From NCBI GenBank assembly GCA_937949945.1, contig CALFEQ010000024.1, positions 62,001 through 126,000 of the forward strand: DNA of 64,000 nucleotides, written 5' to 3'. The notes beneath the pieces were generated by a model. That model saw only the letters and a program-made list of their open reading frames with translations, ran no database searches and was not told the origin of the DNA. This document shows, piece by piece, positions 42,077-48,497 of the stretch (the first letter of the stretch is position 1; each line of letters opens with the position of its first letter). This DNA is from an uncultured Myxococcales bacterium. Its GTDB lineage: Bacteria; Myxococcota_A; Polyangia; Polyangiales; Polyangiaceae. The translations under genes were made by a program, and so were the position numbers.

Positions 42077-43563
42077 CCTGCCTCCTTCATCGTCGAGCTC
42101 GTCTCGATCGTCTCTATCGGAATCTCCATGCGGAACGTCGTCGCGCCGTCCGCGCGCGTCACGCCGAGGTCCCCGCCGTGTGCCCGGGCGACCTCCCGGG
42201 CGAGCGCCAGGCCGAGGCCGATGCCGGCTGGACGGTTCGCCCCGGTGACCGGCGCGCTGCTGAACGGCTGGAAGATGCGCGAAGCGAGCTCCTCGCTCAG
42301 CCCGGGGCCCCGGTCGATCACCTCGAGGACCAAGAGGCGCCGCCCGAAAGCCGCGTCCACGGAGATGTCCACGCGGACCACCTCGCCACGGGGCGACACG
42401 GAGATGGCGTTCCGAACGAGGTTCGCCACGGCGCGCTCGACGAGCGCGGAGTCGATGCGGAGGCTCGGCGGGCTGGGCGGCCGCGACACCCGCACCTCGA
42501 CCCCCCGCTCGATCGCCAGCGGCCGCTCGCCCTCGACCGCCGCCTCGACGACCTTCTCGATGTCGCAAGCCTCCTCGCGTTGCACCGGCAGGCCCGAGCT
42601 CACGCGTGACATGTCGAGCAACGCCTCGACGATGCGGACCTCCTGCTCGCACGCGCGTCGTGCCAGCGTCACGACGCGTCGTTGTTGCTCCGTGAGCTCC
42701 CCGACGGTGCCGTCGCTCAAGAGAGCGAGCGCCTCGCGGAGCCGGCCCAGCGGCGAGCGCAGCTCGTGGGACACGCTGGCGAGGAACGCATGCTTGAGGC
42801 GCTCGACGCCGAGGAGCTTCTCGCGTGTCCGCTCGAGATCGCGCCGGAGATCTTCGATCTCGGCCGGTCCGTCCACGGGCGCGATCGGCGCGAAGTCGCC
42901 GTCGCCGAGCCGTGTCGCGTCGGCGGCGAGGCGGGCCATCGGGCGGGTGATGCTCCTGGCGGTCGAGCGAGCGATGAGCACGACCGCGATCGCGCCGACG
43001 ACGGCGACGGCGAGGCCGCTCACCGCGGTGCCTTGGCCGATCCTGCGCGCGAGAGCTTGCAGGTTCTCGATGTCGACGTGCAGCTCCTGGAGCCGGGCGA
43101 TCCAGGCGTCCGTCATCTCCTCGTCGAGCTGCGTGCGCCGATGCTCGACCTCGGGCTTCGACAGGAACGCGCACGTGGGACCGGCGAGCGCCTCGTCGGC
43201 CAGGACTTCGTAGCGCCTCGCCGTCATTCGGAGGACGGGGCCGTGCTCGACGCCTTGCTTGTCCGCGACGAGCCGGAAGTCCTCGCGCGCGCGCTCGATC
43301 TTCTCGCGCGCGACGATGTCCGGGGCGCCCTCGGCACACGCCGCCTGGCCGTGCCGGAGCGCGACCTCGATCCTCCACGCGGCGCGGTGGAGCTCTTCGT
43401 CGGCGTCGAGCGTGGAGAGCCGCTGCTCGCTGATGATGGTGAGGATCCCGAGCAAGCGCAGCAGTCCTTGGAGCGTGACGACGAACAGCGCCACGAGCAC
43501 GGCCACGAGCGCGCCATGGGTCAAGCCGAGACGCGTTGCGAGACGCATGCGGTGCCACGCCAT
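42073..43563 (-). CDS. membrane sensor histidine kinase with HAMP domain
   Basis: A 496-residue kinase: membrane helix at about 18-40, a helical periplasmic sensor of ~135 residues, a second helix at about 180-198, a HAMP domain (STARSITRPMARLAADATRLGDGDF), H-box ASVSHELRSPLGRL with H266, N-box NLVRNAISVS, IDRGPGL and GIGLGLALAREVARAHGG. All motifs for autophosphorylation are intact. It is translationally coupled to the sigma-54 regulator at 40550. The four-helix type sensor with two cysteines (near residues 76 and 131) does not reveal the ligand. Confidence 0.96.
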   Translation of the reverse strand: MAWHRMRLATRLGLTHGALVAVLVALFVVTLQGLLRLLGILTIISEQRLSTLDADEELHRAAWRIEVALRHGQAACAEGAPDIVAREKIERAREDFRLVADKQGVEHGPVLRMTARRYEVLADEALAGPTCAFLSKPEVEHRRTQLDEEMTDAWIARLQELHVDIENLQALARRIGQGTAVSGLAVAVVGAIAVVLIARSTARSITRPMARLAADATRLGDGDFAPIAPVDGPAEIEDLRRDLERTREKLLGVERLKHAFLASVSHELRSPLGRLREALALLSDGTVGELTEQQRRVVTLARRACEQEVRIVEALLDMSRVSSGLPVQREEACDIEKVVEAAVEGERPLAIERGVEVRVSRPPSPPSLRIDSALVERAVANLVRNAISVSPRGEVVRVDISVDAAFGRRLLVLEVIDRGPGLSEELASRIFQPFSSAPVTGANRPAGIGLGLALAREVARAHGGDLGVTRADGATTFRMEIPIETIETSSTMKEAG

Positions 43564-43653
43564 GAAGGCGCCACTTTAGCTCGTCGTGCGGCGGTTGCAC
43601 GACGGCTTCGCCGACGCTCCAGCGTTCGAATCGTCTGTCGCCCCCGACGTCGA

Positions 43654-43671
43654 CGTCGGCATGTGCCGACG
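43654..43671. promoter_or_regulatory. 18-bp palindrome between the kinase operon and carbonic anhydrase
   Basis: CGTCGGCATGTGCCGACG has perfect 8-base arms around TG. It is centred in the 189-base divergent gap, about 90 bases from each start codon, a typical position for a shared operator. The binding protein is unknown. No -24/-12 sequence with correct spacing was evident beside it. Confidence 0.5.
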
Positions 43672-43752
43672 GTTCGCGTCCGAACGACGCGCGGATTTTC
43701 CTCACGAGACGCGCAGCCTTGCGCAGGCACGCCTCGTGATTGGGAGGCGGCC

Positions 43753-44457
43753 GTGCGATCCGTCATCGAGGGCATCAAGCGTTACGAAAAGCTCCACCGT
43801 CCCCGGTACACCGAGCGCTTCGCGACGCTCGCGAGCGGCCAGCATCCGCAGGCGATGTTCATCGGCTGCGCGGACAGTCGACTGGTCCCGAACCTCCTCG
43901 CTTCGGCAGAGCCCGGGGAGCTCTTCGTCGTCCGCAACGTCGCCAACCTCGTCCCGCCGAACGAGGGAGACCGGACCGCGGAACCGAGCGTCGCGGCGGC
44001 CGTCGAGTACGCCGTCGAGGTGCTCCGGATCGCCGACATCATCGTGTGCGGACACTCCGGCTGCGGCGGCGCGAGAGCTCTGCTCGAGCCTCCGCCTTCC
44101 TTGGAGGCGGTCCGGCGGTGGCTGGCCCCTGCGTCCGCGTCGGTCGAGCTCTGGCGTACGCGGGGTCCGCTCGACCCGTCCTACGCGGAGCACGACCAGC
44201 TCTCGCAGGTGACGACGCTCCACCAGCTCGAGAACCTCCTCACGTATCCGTGCGTCCGCGATCGCGTCGAGCGAGGCGAGCTCCGCCTGCACGCATGCTG
44301 GTTCGACATCCCCGCCGGCAGGCTCCTCGCGTACTCGGAGACGGCCGGCCGATTCATTCCGGCCGTCGACGCCCTCGAGCCGCCCGAGCCTTCGCGGCCG
44401 GTCCATGGCGGCGGTCGACGCGTCGGTGTCGAGGCGCCCCAGGTGGACGCGCGCTGA
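43753..44457 (+). CDS. beta-class carbonic anhydrase
   Basis: The 234-residue enzyme starts at a GTG behind TGGGAGGCGG. The zinc and catalytic dyad motifs are intact: IGCADSR (C39, D41, R43) and CGHSGCGG (H101, C104), with ELFVVRNVAN typical of the family. It interconverts CO2 and bicarbonate. No signal peptide, so it is cytoplasmic. It is divergent from the two-component pair and near a SulP transporter, consistent with carbon supply or pH control. The last ~20 residues are a variable Gly/Arg-rich tail. Confidence 0.95.
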   Translation: MRSVIEGIKRYEKLHRPRYTERFATLASGQHPQAMFIGCADSRLVPNLLASAEPGELFVVRNVANLVPPNEGDRTAEPSVAAAVEYAVEVLRIADIIVCGHSGCGGARALLEPPPSLEAVRRWLAPASASVELWRTRGPLDPSYAEHDQLSQVTTLHQLENLLTYPCVRDRVERGELRLHACWFDIPAGRLLAYSETAGRFIPAVDALEPPEPSRPVHGGGRRVGVEAPQVDAR

Positions 44458-44509
44458 CGGCTCGGCGCCTTTCGCCTCGCGCGGCACCTCGCGGAGCTCG
44501 GACGTCGGC

Positions 44510-44536
44510 GCGCGTCCGGCATGGAGCCGGACGCGC
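44510..44536. terminator. perfect 11-bp convergent hairpin
   Basis: GCGCGTCCGGC (44510-44520) is exactly complementary to GCCGGACGCGC (44526-44536) with loop ATGGA. It lies in the 90-base spacer between carbonic anhydrase and the thioredoxin-like gene. No T-run follows. It is a probable bidirectional terminator structure. Confidence 0.6.
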
Positions 44537-44547
44537 CGTCCGTCCGA

Positions 44548-45075
44548 TCACTTCCACTTGATCGAGCAGCCGAAGGCGACCGTCTCGAGCACCGGCGGGT
44601 CCTTGCCGGCGAGGAGCGCGTCGAGGGCGTTCCGCAGATCGTGCGACGTCACCTGGGACTCGTCGCGGTGGTTGTCGTCGATGCGTCCGTGGTAGCGGAG
44701 CTTGCGCTGCTTGTCGAAGACGAACACCTCGGGCGTGAACCGCGCGCCGAGCGCGCGCACGAACGCCTGGGAGTCGTCACGCAGGTACGGGAACGGAAAT
44801 CCACGCTCCCTCGCGCGCACCTTCATCGGCTCCATGCCGTCGTCCGGATATCGCGTGGCGTCGTTCGCGTTGACGGCGACCCAACCCACGCCGCGCGGTC
44901 CGTACTCCTTCGCGAGCGCGACGAGCCGCGGCTCGTACGCGATCACGTACGGACAGTGATTGCAGGACACGACGACGACGAGCAGGTCCTGTTCGAACGA
45001 CGCCAGCGAATGCGTCTTGTCGTCCGTGCCCGGCAGCTCGAACGGCGGGCACGATGCATTGATCTCGAGAGCCAT
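44548..45075 (-). CDS. thioredoxin-fold (redoxin) protein with CNHC site
   Basis: The 175-residue cytoplasmic protein from ATG 45075 (ACGAGGATC upstream) has a redoxin/AhpC-TSA-like fold: PPFELPGTDDKTHSL, active site SCNHCPYV (a CxxC pair), VAVNANDATRYPDD, RDDSQAFVRALGARFTPEVFVFD, and the characteristic GCSIKWK end. This subgroup of thioredoxin-family proteins is widespread and probably reduces disulfides or peroxides. The precise substrate is unknown. It is convergent with carbonic anhydrase and divergent from the winged-helix regulator. Confidence 0.9.
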   Translation of the reverse strand: MALEINASCPPFELPGTDDKTHSLASFEQDLLVVVVSCNHCPYVIAYEPRLVALAKEYGPRGVGWVAVNANDATRYPDDGMEPMKVRARERGFPFPYLRDDSQAFVRALGARFTPEVFVFDKQRKLRYHGRIDDNHRDESQVTSHDLRNALDALLAGKDPPVLETVAFGCSIKWK

Positions 45076-45318
45076 GATCCTCGTGTGACCCCACGTCTCG
45101 AGACGCGTGCACGCGCCGGAGACTCGGGGCGGCAAGCGGGGCAGACCCCTGAACGAAGCGGTCCGCGGACCCTAGCATTTTTCGGATCCGTCCCGGCCTT
45201 CGGGCGCCGCCCCTCCCCTCGAGAGCCTCGAGCTCGAGGCGTCGGTTGCGCACGACAGCGTTGCTTTGTGCAACAACTCGTTCTCAGCGGTGAATTTCCG
45301 TGATTTGCGCGCGGGTAC

Positions 45319-45333
45319 GATGCAGAATGCATC
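45319..45333 (+). promoter_or_regulatory. palindrome upstream of the winged-helix regulator gene
   Basis: GATGCA-GAA-TGCATC is a perfect dyad ending 20 bases before the ATG at 45354, a place where a bound protein would block transcription or translation. About 50 bases further upstream GTTGC-TTTGT-GCAAC (45260-45274) forms a second dyad. Autoregulation by the encoded wHTH protein is a reasonable guess. Confidence 0.45.
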
Positions 45334-45353
45334 GGCACGAAGGTGATGGACGC

Positions 45354-45761
45354 ATGGGCAGGACGCCGAAGGCAGCGCTGACGAGGTCCCGGGAGAGCGA
45401 GCGCCACTGGACCCTCCTCACGCCGCACGCACTCGTTCTTCTATGCATCGCCCGGGATCCCGACACCCGCGTGCGCGAGATCGCCGAGACCGTCGGGATC
45501 AGCGAGCGCGGCGCGCACCAGATCGTCGCGGACCTGGTCCAGGCCGGCTACGTCCGCCGCTCGCGAGTCGGACGCCGCAACCACTACGCGATCGAAGAGA
45601 GGATGACGCTGAAGCACGGCATCCTCCGCCATCGGAGCGTGGCGAGCATCGTCGCGCTGCTCGGTCCGGAGCCGCGTCGGCTGCCGCCGAAGACGTCGCG
45701 CCAGGGACGCGTGACGAACGGGAGCGCGGTGTCGAAGGCCGTGAAGCGGCGGGCGGCTTAG
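45354..45761 (+). CDS. winged helix-turn-helix transcriptional regulator
   Basis: The 135-residue protein has a single DNA-binding domain: HALVLLCIARDPDTRVREIAETVGISERGAHQIVADLVQAGYVRRSRVGRRNHYAI. It is an ArsR/MarR-like wing fold with the recognition helix at about residues 50-65. A short C-terminal segment is basic and may be disordered. No ligand-binding domain or metal cysteines are visible. Family members of this type are often annotated only as wHTH proteins. The ATG 45354 is chosen because the domain begins soon after. Confidence 0.85.
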   Translation: MGRTPKAALTRSRESERHWTLLTPHALVLLCIARDPDTRVREIAETVGISERGAHQIVADLVQAGYVRRSRVGRRNHYAIEERMTLKHGILRHRSVASIVALLGPEPRRLPPKTSRQGRVTNGSAVSKAVKRRAA

Positions 45762-45801
45762 ACAGGGAGCCCGGGGGAGACAGCGAGGTCGCTCGCGGCC
45801 T

Positions 45802-45818
45802 ATTTGTATTATACAAAT
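45802..45818. promoter_or_regulatory. AT-rich palindrome ahead of the MYXO-CTERM gene
   Basis: ATTTGTA-TTA-TACAAAT has perfect 7-base arms and is the most AT-rich spot for kilobases. It lies 41 bases after the regulator stop and about 220 bases before the ATG at 46040. It may be an operator or part of a promoter (TATTTGTATTATAC). The remaining intergenic sequence to 46039 shows nothing else clear. Confidence 0.45.
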
Positions 45819-46039
45819 TTCCCCGGGAAGACGGGTTCGCGTCCGACCGGTGAACGGTCCGGCGTGCTCGACGGCCTGCCTCGGCGATCGTCCTTTTCGC
45901 CCGACGTGCAATAGCGGCCGCGGCCCCCGGGGGATCCGCTGATCGCGCACGTTCTTGCGCGAAATGAGATGCGGCTCGTTGCGGGTACGCAAAGGTGTGC
46001 TACAGACACACACGTTGGTGGGTGGTGAGGGGTAGCCAA

Positions 46040-47506
46040 ATGCCGAAGCATCCCGTGGTTTTGGGCCGTGTCGTCCCCGTGCTCGTGGCCTCGGCGGTCA
46101 TGAGCGTGGCCTCGTTCGCGGCCGCGGATTCGGACTGCGCCGGGGGCCGCTGCTCGATCGCGACGCCGTCGCTGAAGCTCGAAGGGAAAGACCCCCTTCG
46201 CACGACGATCGACACGGGATGGATGCCCTCCTGCGAAGACGGCCGGGAGCACTGCAACAAGGGGCTCCAGATCCGCGCGAACATCGCGCTCACCGCCGTC
46301 ACGGCCCAGGACAGCTTGTTCACCGCCGCCCTCGCCCAGAGCGCCGCGGTGAAGGCCTCGTGGGAGACGCCCGGGAAGCTCGAGCTGCGCCTCGCGTCGC
46401 TGCCGGGTCAGGACGGCGTGTTCACCGTCACGCACGCGCTCACGCCGAACGTCGAGGTCTACGTCGACATCGGGCCGATCGAGCAAGGCTTCACGATCCC
46501 GGCCACGCGCCTGTTGCAGCTCGTGCCCGGGTCGCGCTTCGCGTACACGGCGACGGCGTCCGCTCCGTTCAACGGCTGGGCGCTCGACGGCGCATCGGTC
46601 GTCGTCCCCGCGCCGCCTCTCCAGGACGCGCAGCTCTTCTCGATCGAGCTGACCAGAATCACCGACGTCATCGGCAAGTTCGCGAACGGCTCGATCTCGC
46701 TCCATGCGCAGACGTCACCGACGGTGACGTACCGCACGACGAGGGTGATGCTCGCCGATCGCGAGCTCCACACCGACTCGGTCGTGCAGCTTCCCTTCCC
46801 GCCGGGGAACCACGACTACCTCGAGTTTCCCGCGAGCATCGAGGGCGAGCTCACCGCGTCGGGCGACATCGACGTCCTGCCCGCGGCGACGCTGAGCAAC
46901 CTCGGCGACGCGAACTTCAACCCGCCGATCGCGATCACCTTCAGCAGCGTGAAGGTGCGGAAGCACTACGAGAGCGGTGCGCAGCGGTACTCGTTCGCGT
47001 ACAAGACGATCCGCATCCCGCTACCGAACGTCCGCCACTTCGTGCTCGACACGGACGGCGGCGACGTCGCCGTCGGCGAAGAGGCCGAGGTCCCGGCGCG
47101 GATGGAGAACACGGGTGAAGCGCCGCTCCAGGTGCGCCTCGAGAGCTCCGATCCGCGCTTCATCGTCCCCGACGGTCCCATCCAGATCGCGCCGAAGTCG
47201 ACGCGGGCGCTCGACATCGCGTTCCGCCCCGAGGCCCTCGGTCCCGCGGAGGCGACGATCACCGCCTACACGAACGATCCCGACACGCCGGAGCTGACCT
47301 TCACCGTGACCGCCAACGGCGCCAAGGTGACGCGCCGCCCTGGAGACAAGGCGGCCGGCTCCACCCCCGACGACGACGAGGATTCGCTCCTCGGAGCAGA
47401 CGGCTGCGGCTGCAAGACGGCCGGCGCCCCGTCCGGGCACGGCCTGGCGGGCCTCGGCGCGCTCGCGCTCGGCCTCGTCGCCCTGACGCGGCGCCGACGC
47501 GCCTGA
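46040..47506 (+). CDS. secreted protein with MYXO-CTERM-type sorting tail
   Basis: The 488-residue protein has a signal peptide (VVPVLVASAVMSVASFAAADS) and beta-rich body. An Ig-like choice-of-anchor or ASH-type domain sits near residues 345-435 (EVPARMENTGEAPLQVRLES...ITAYTNDPDTPELTFTV). The C-terminus has the tripartite sorting signal of myxobacteria: a cysteine motif (DGCGCKTAG), a hydrophobic helix (LAGLGALALGLVAL) and a basic end (TRRRRA). It is thus expected to be anchored at the cell surface after processing. The function of the body is unknown. The ATG at 46040 is chosen for the signal peptide. Confidence 0.9.
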   Translation: MPKHPVVLGRVVPVLVASAVMSVASFAAADSDCAGGRCSIATPSLKLEGKDPLRTTIDTGWMPSCEDGREHCNKGLQIRANIALTAVTAQDSLFTAALAQSAAVKASWETPGKLELRLASLPGQDGVFTVTHALTPNVEVYVDIGPIEQGFTIPATRLLQLVPGSRFAYTATASAPFNGWALDGASVVVPAPPLQDAQLFSIELTRITDVIGKFANGSISLHAQTSPTVTYRTTRVMLADRELHTDSVVQLPFPPGNHDYLEFPASIEGELTASGDIDVLPAATLSNLGDANFNPPIAITFSSVKVRKHYESGAQRYSFAYKTIRIPLPNVRHFVLDTDGGDVAVGEEAEVPARMENTGEAPLQVRLESSDPRFIVPDGPIQIAPKSTRALDIAFRPEALGPAEATITAYTNDPDTPELTFTVTANGAKVTRRPGDKAAGSTPDDDEDSLLGADGCGCKTAGAPSGHGLAGLGALALGLVALTRRRRA

Positions 47507-47530
47507 GCGCCCGAGGCCTGCGGCTCGGGC

Positions 47531-47592
47531 AGTCCTCCGTCCTCACCCTTCGAGCCCAAGGAAGGCGCCCCTCACTGAGGACTGAGGCCTCA
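47531..47592. repeat. inverted heptamer-type repeat at a convergent junction
   Basis: GTCCTCCGTCCTCA (about 47532-47545) faces TGAGGACTGAGG (47576-47587) 30 bases away, and the right arm reaches the stop codon of the FTR-like gene. The units are the GTCCTCN heptamers also found at 5877-6146, with fewer copies. It probably folds into a hairpin that ends both transcripts. Confidence 0.6.
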
Positions 47593-47928
47593 CTTCTTCC
47601 TCCTCAGCCGCTCCGCGGCGACGAACTCCGGGCTCGCGAAGAGCGCGCAGTCGCAATAGCCCTGGCGCGCGATGTCCTCGTGATGGGGCTTGCACGGGCA
47701 GACCATGTCCGAGCCCTTCTTCTTCGACTCCTCCACGTCCGCGCACGGGCAGTACATGCGGCCGTGCTCGACGAGGTTGTCCGTGAGCCCTTGGATGACG
47801 TTCTCGACGACCTCGGGCTCCGGATAGAGCTCGTACTTTCCCTTCTGCACGTACGTGGCGACGAACTTGCGGACGCGCCGCAGCGCCGCTTCCCGCCTGT
47901 CCGCCCCGGACTCGCGTTCGTCGCTCAC
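47590..47928 (-). CDS. ferredoxin-thioredoxin reductase catalytic-subunit-like protein
   Basis: The 112-residue protein has the three CxC pairs of the FTR beta subunit: YCPC (60/62), VCPC (77/79) and YCDC (92/94), within the typical sequence GRMYCPC...DMVCPCKPHHED...GYCDCALF. In plants and cyanobacteria these hold a 4Fe-4S cluster and a redox disulfide that reduces thioredoxin with ferredoxin electrons. The N-terminal helix KFVATYVQKGKYELYPEP is also typical. No variable subunit (FtrA) or thioredoxin lies adjacent, as in other non-photosynthetic bacteria with such proteins. Confidence 0.9.
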   Translation of the reverse strand: MSDERESGADRREAALRRVRKFVATYVQKGKYELYPEPEVVENVIQGLTDNLVEHGRMYCPCADVEESKKKGSDMVCPCKPHHEDIARQGYCDCALFASPEFVAAERLRRKK

Positions 47929-47974
47929 GTGTCGATTCTACGCGCTCGATTGCGACGCACCTGCCCCATCGAGC

Positions 47975-48013
47975 ACACAAAACGACGAAAGGCGAACGTG
48001 CGGCACGTTCGCC
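47975..48013 (-). terminator. intrinsic terminator of rpsU
   Basis: A perfect 10-bp hairpin, GGCGAACGTG (47991-48000) and CACGTTCGCC (48004-48013) with loop CGG, lies 25 bases after the rpsU stop. On the minus strand it is followed by TTTCGTCGTTTT. The T-rich tail marks it as a Rho-independent terminator. Confidence 0.8.
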
Positions 48014-48038
48014 CGGTCGCATCGAAGAGTGGCGGCGC

Positions 48039-48272
48039 TCAGCCCTTCGTCGGCGTCGCGTCGAGCTTCGCGCGCTTGCGCCGACGGCGGGCCGCCTCGG
48101 CCTGCTTCTTCCGGCGCTTGACGCTCGGCTTCATGTAGTGACGGCGCATCTTGAGCTCACGAAGCACGCCCTCGGAGGCGAGCTTGCGCTTGAGCATCTT
48201 GATGGCGCGCTCGATTCCACGGTCGCTGACCACGACCTCGAGCGGCTTGCACTGGACGGCTTCACTCGGCAT
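48039..48272 (-). CDS. rpsU: 30S ribosomal protein bS21
   Basis: The 77-residue basic protein has the bS21 pattern: LEVVVSDRGIERAIKMLKRKLASEGVLRELKMRRHYMKPSVKRRKKQAEAARRRRKR. It belongs to the small ribosomal subunit near the mRNA/anti-SD platform. A GGAGA site precedes the ATG at 48272, and a strong terminator follows. The N-terminus is a few residues longer than in E. coli. No dnaG-rpoD neighbour is present, unlike in the enterobacterial macromolecular-synthesis operon. Confidence 0.95.
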   Translation of the reverse strand: MPSEAVQCKPLEVVVSDRGIERAIKMLKRKLASEGVLRELKMRRHYMKPSVKRRKKQAEAARRRRKRAKLDATPTKG

Positions 48273-48497
48273 CGCTGAAGAGTCTCCTGAAGTCGCCGGG
48301 GCTCGGTCGACCCGGCGAGAGCACGCACCGATACCACGGCCCTTCGACCGTAGCCAGCGATTTCTCGGCCGTTTCCCGGGCCGGGCGTCCGAAGAGGGCA
48401 GACGGGCACACGGGGCCGAAGGACCGGGACCGTCGAACGCGGCCTCGTCTATGCTTCCGCTCGGACACGGCCGGGCGCCCCGAGTCCTTCCCCGATC

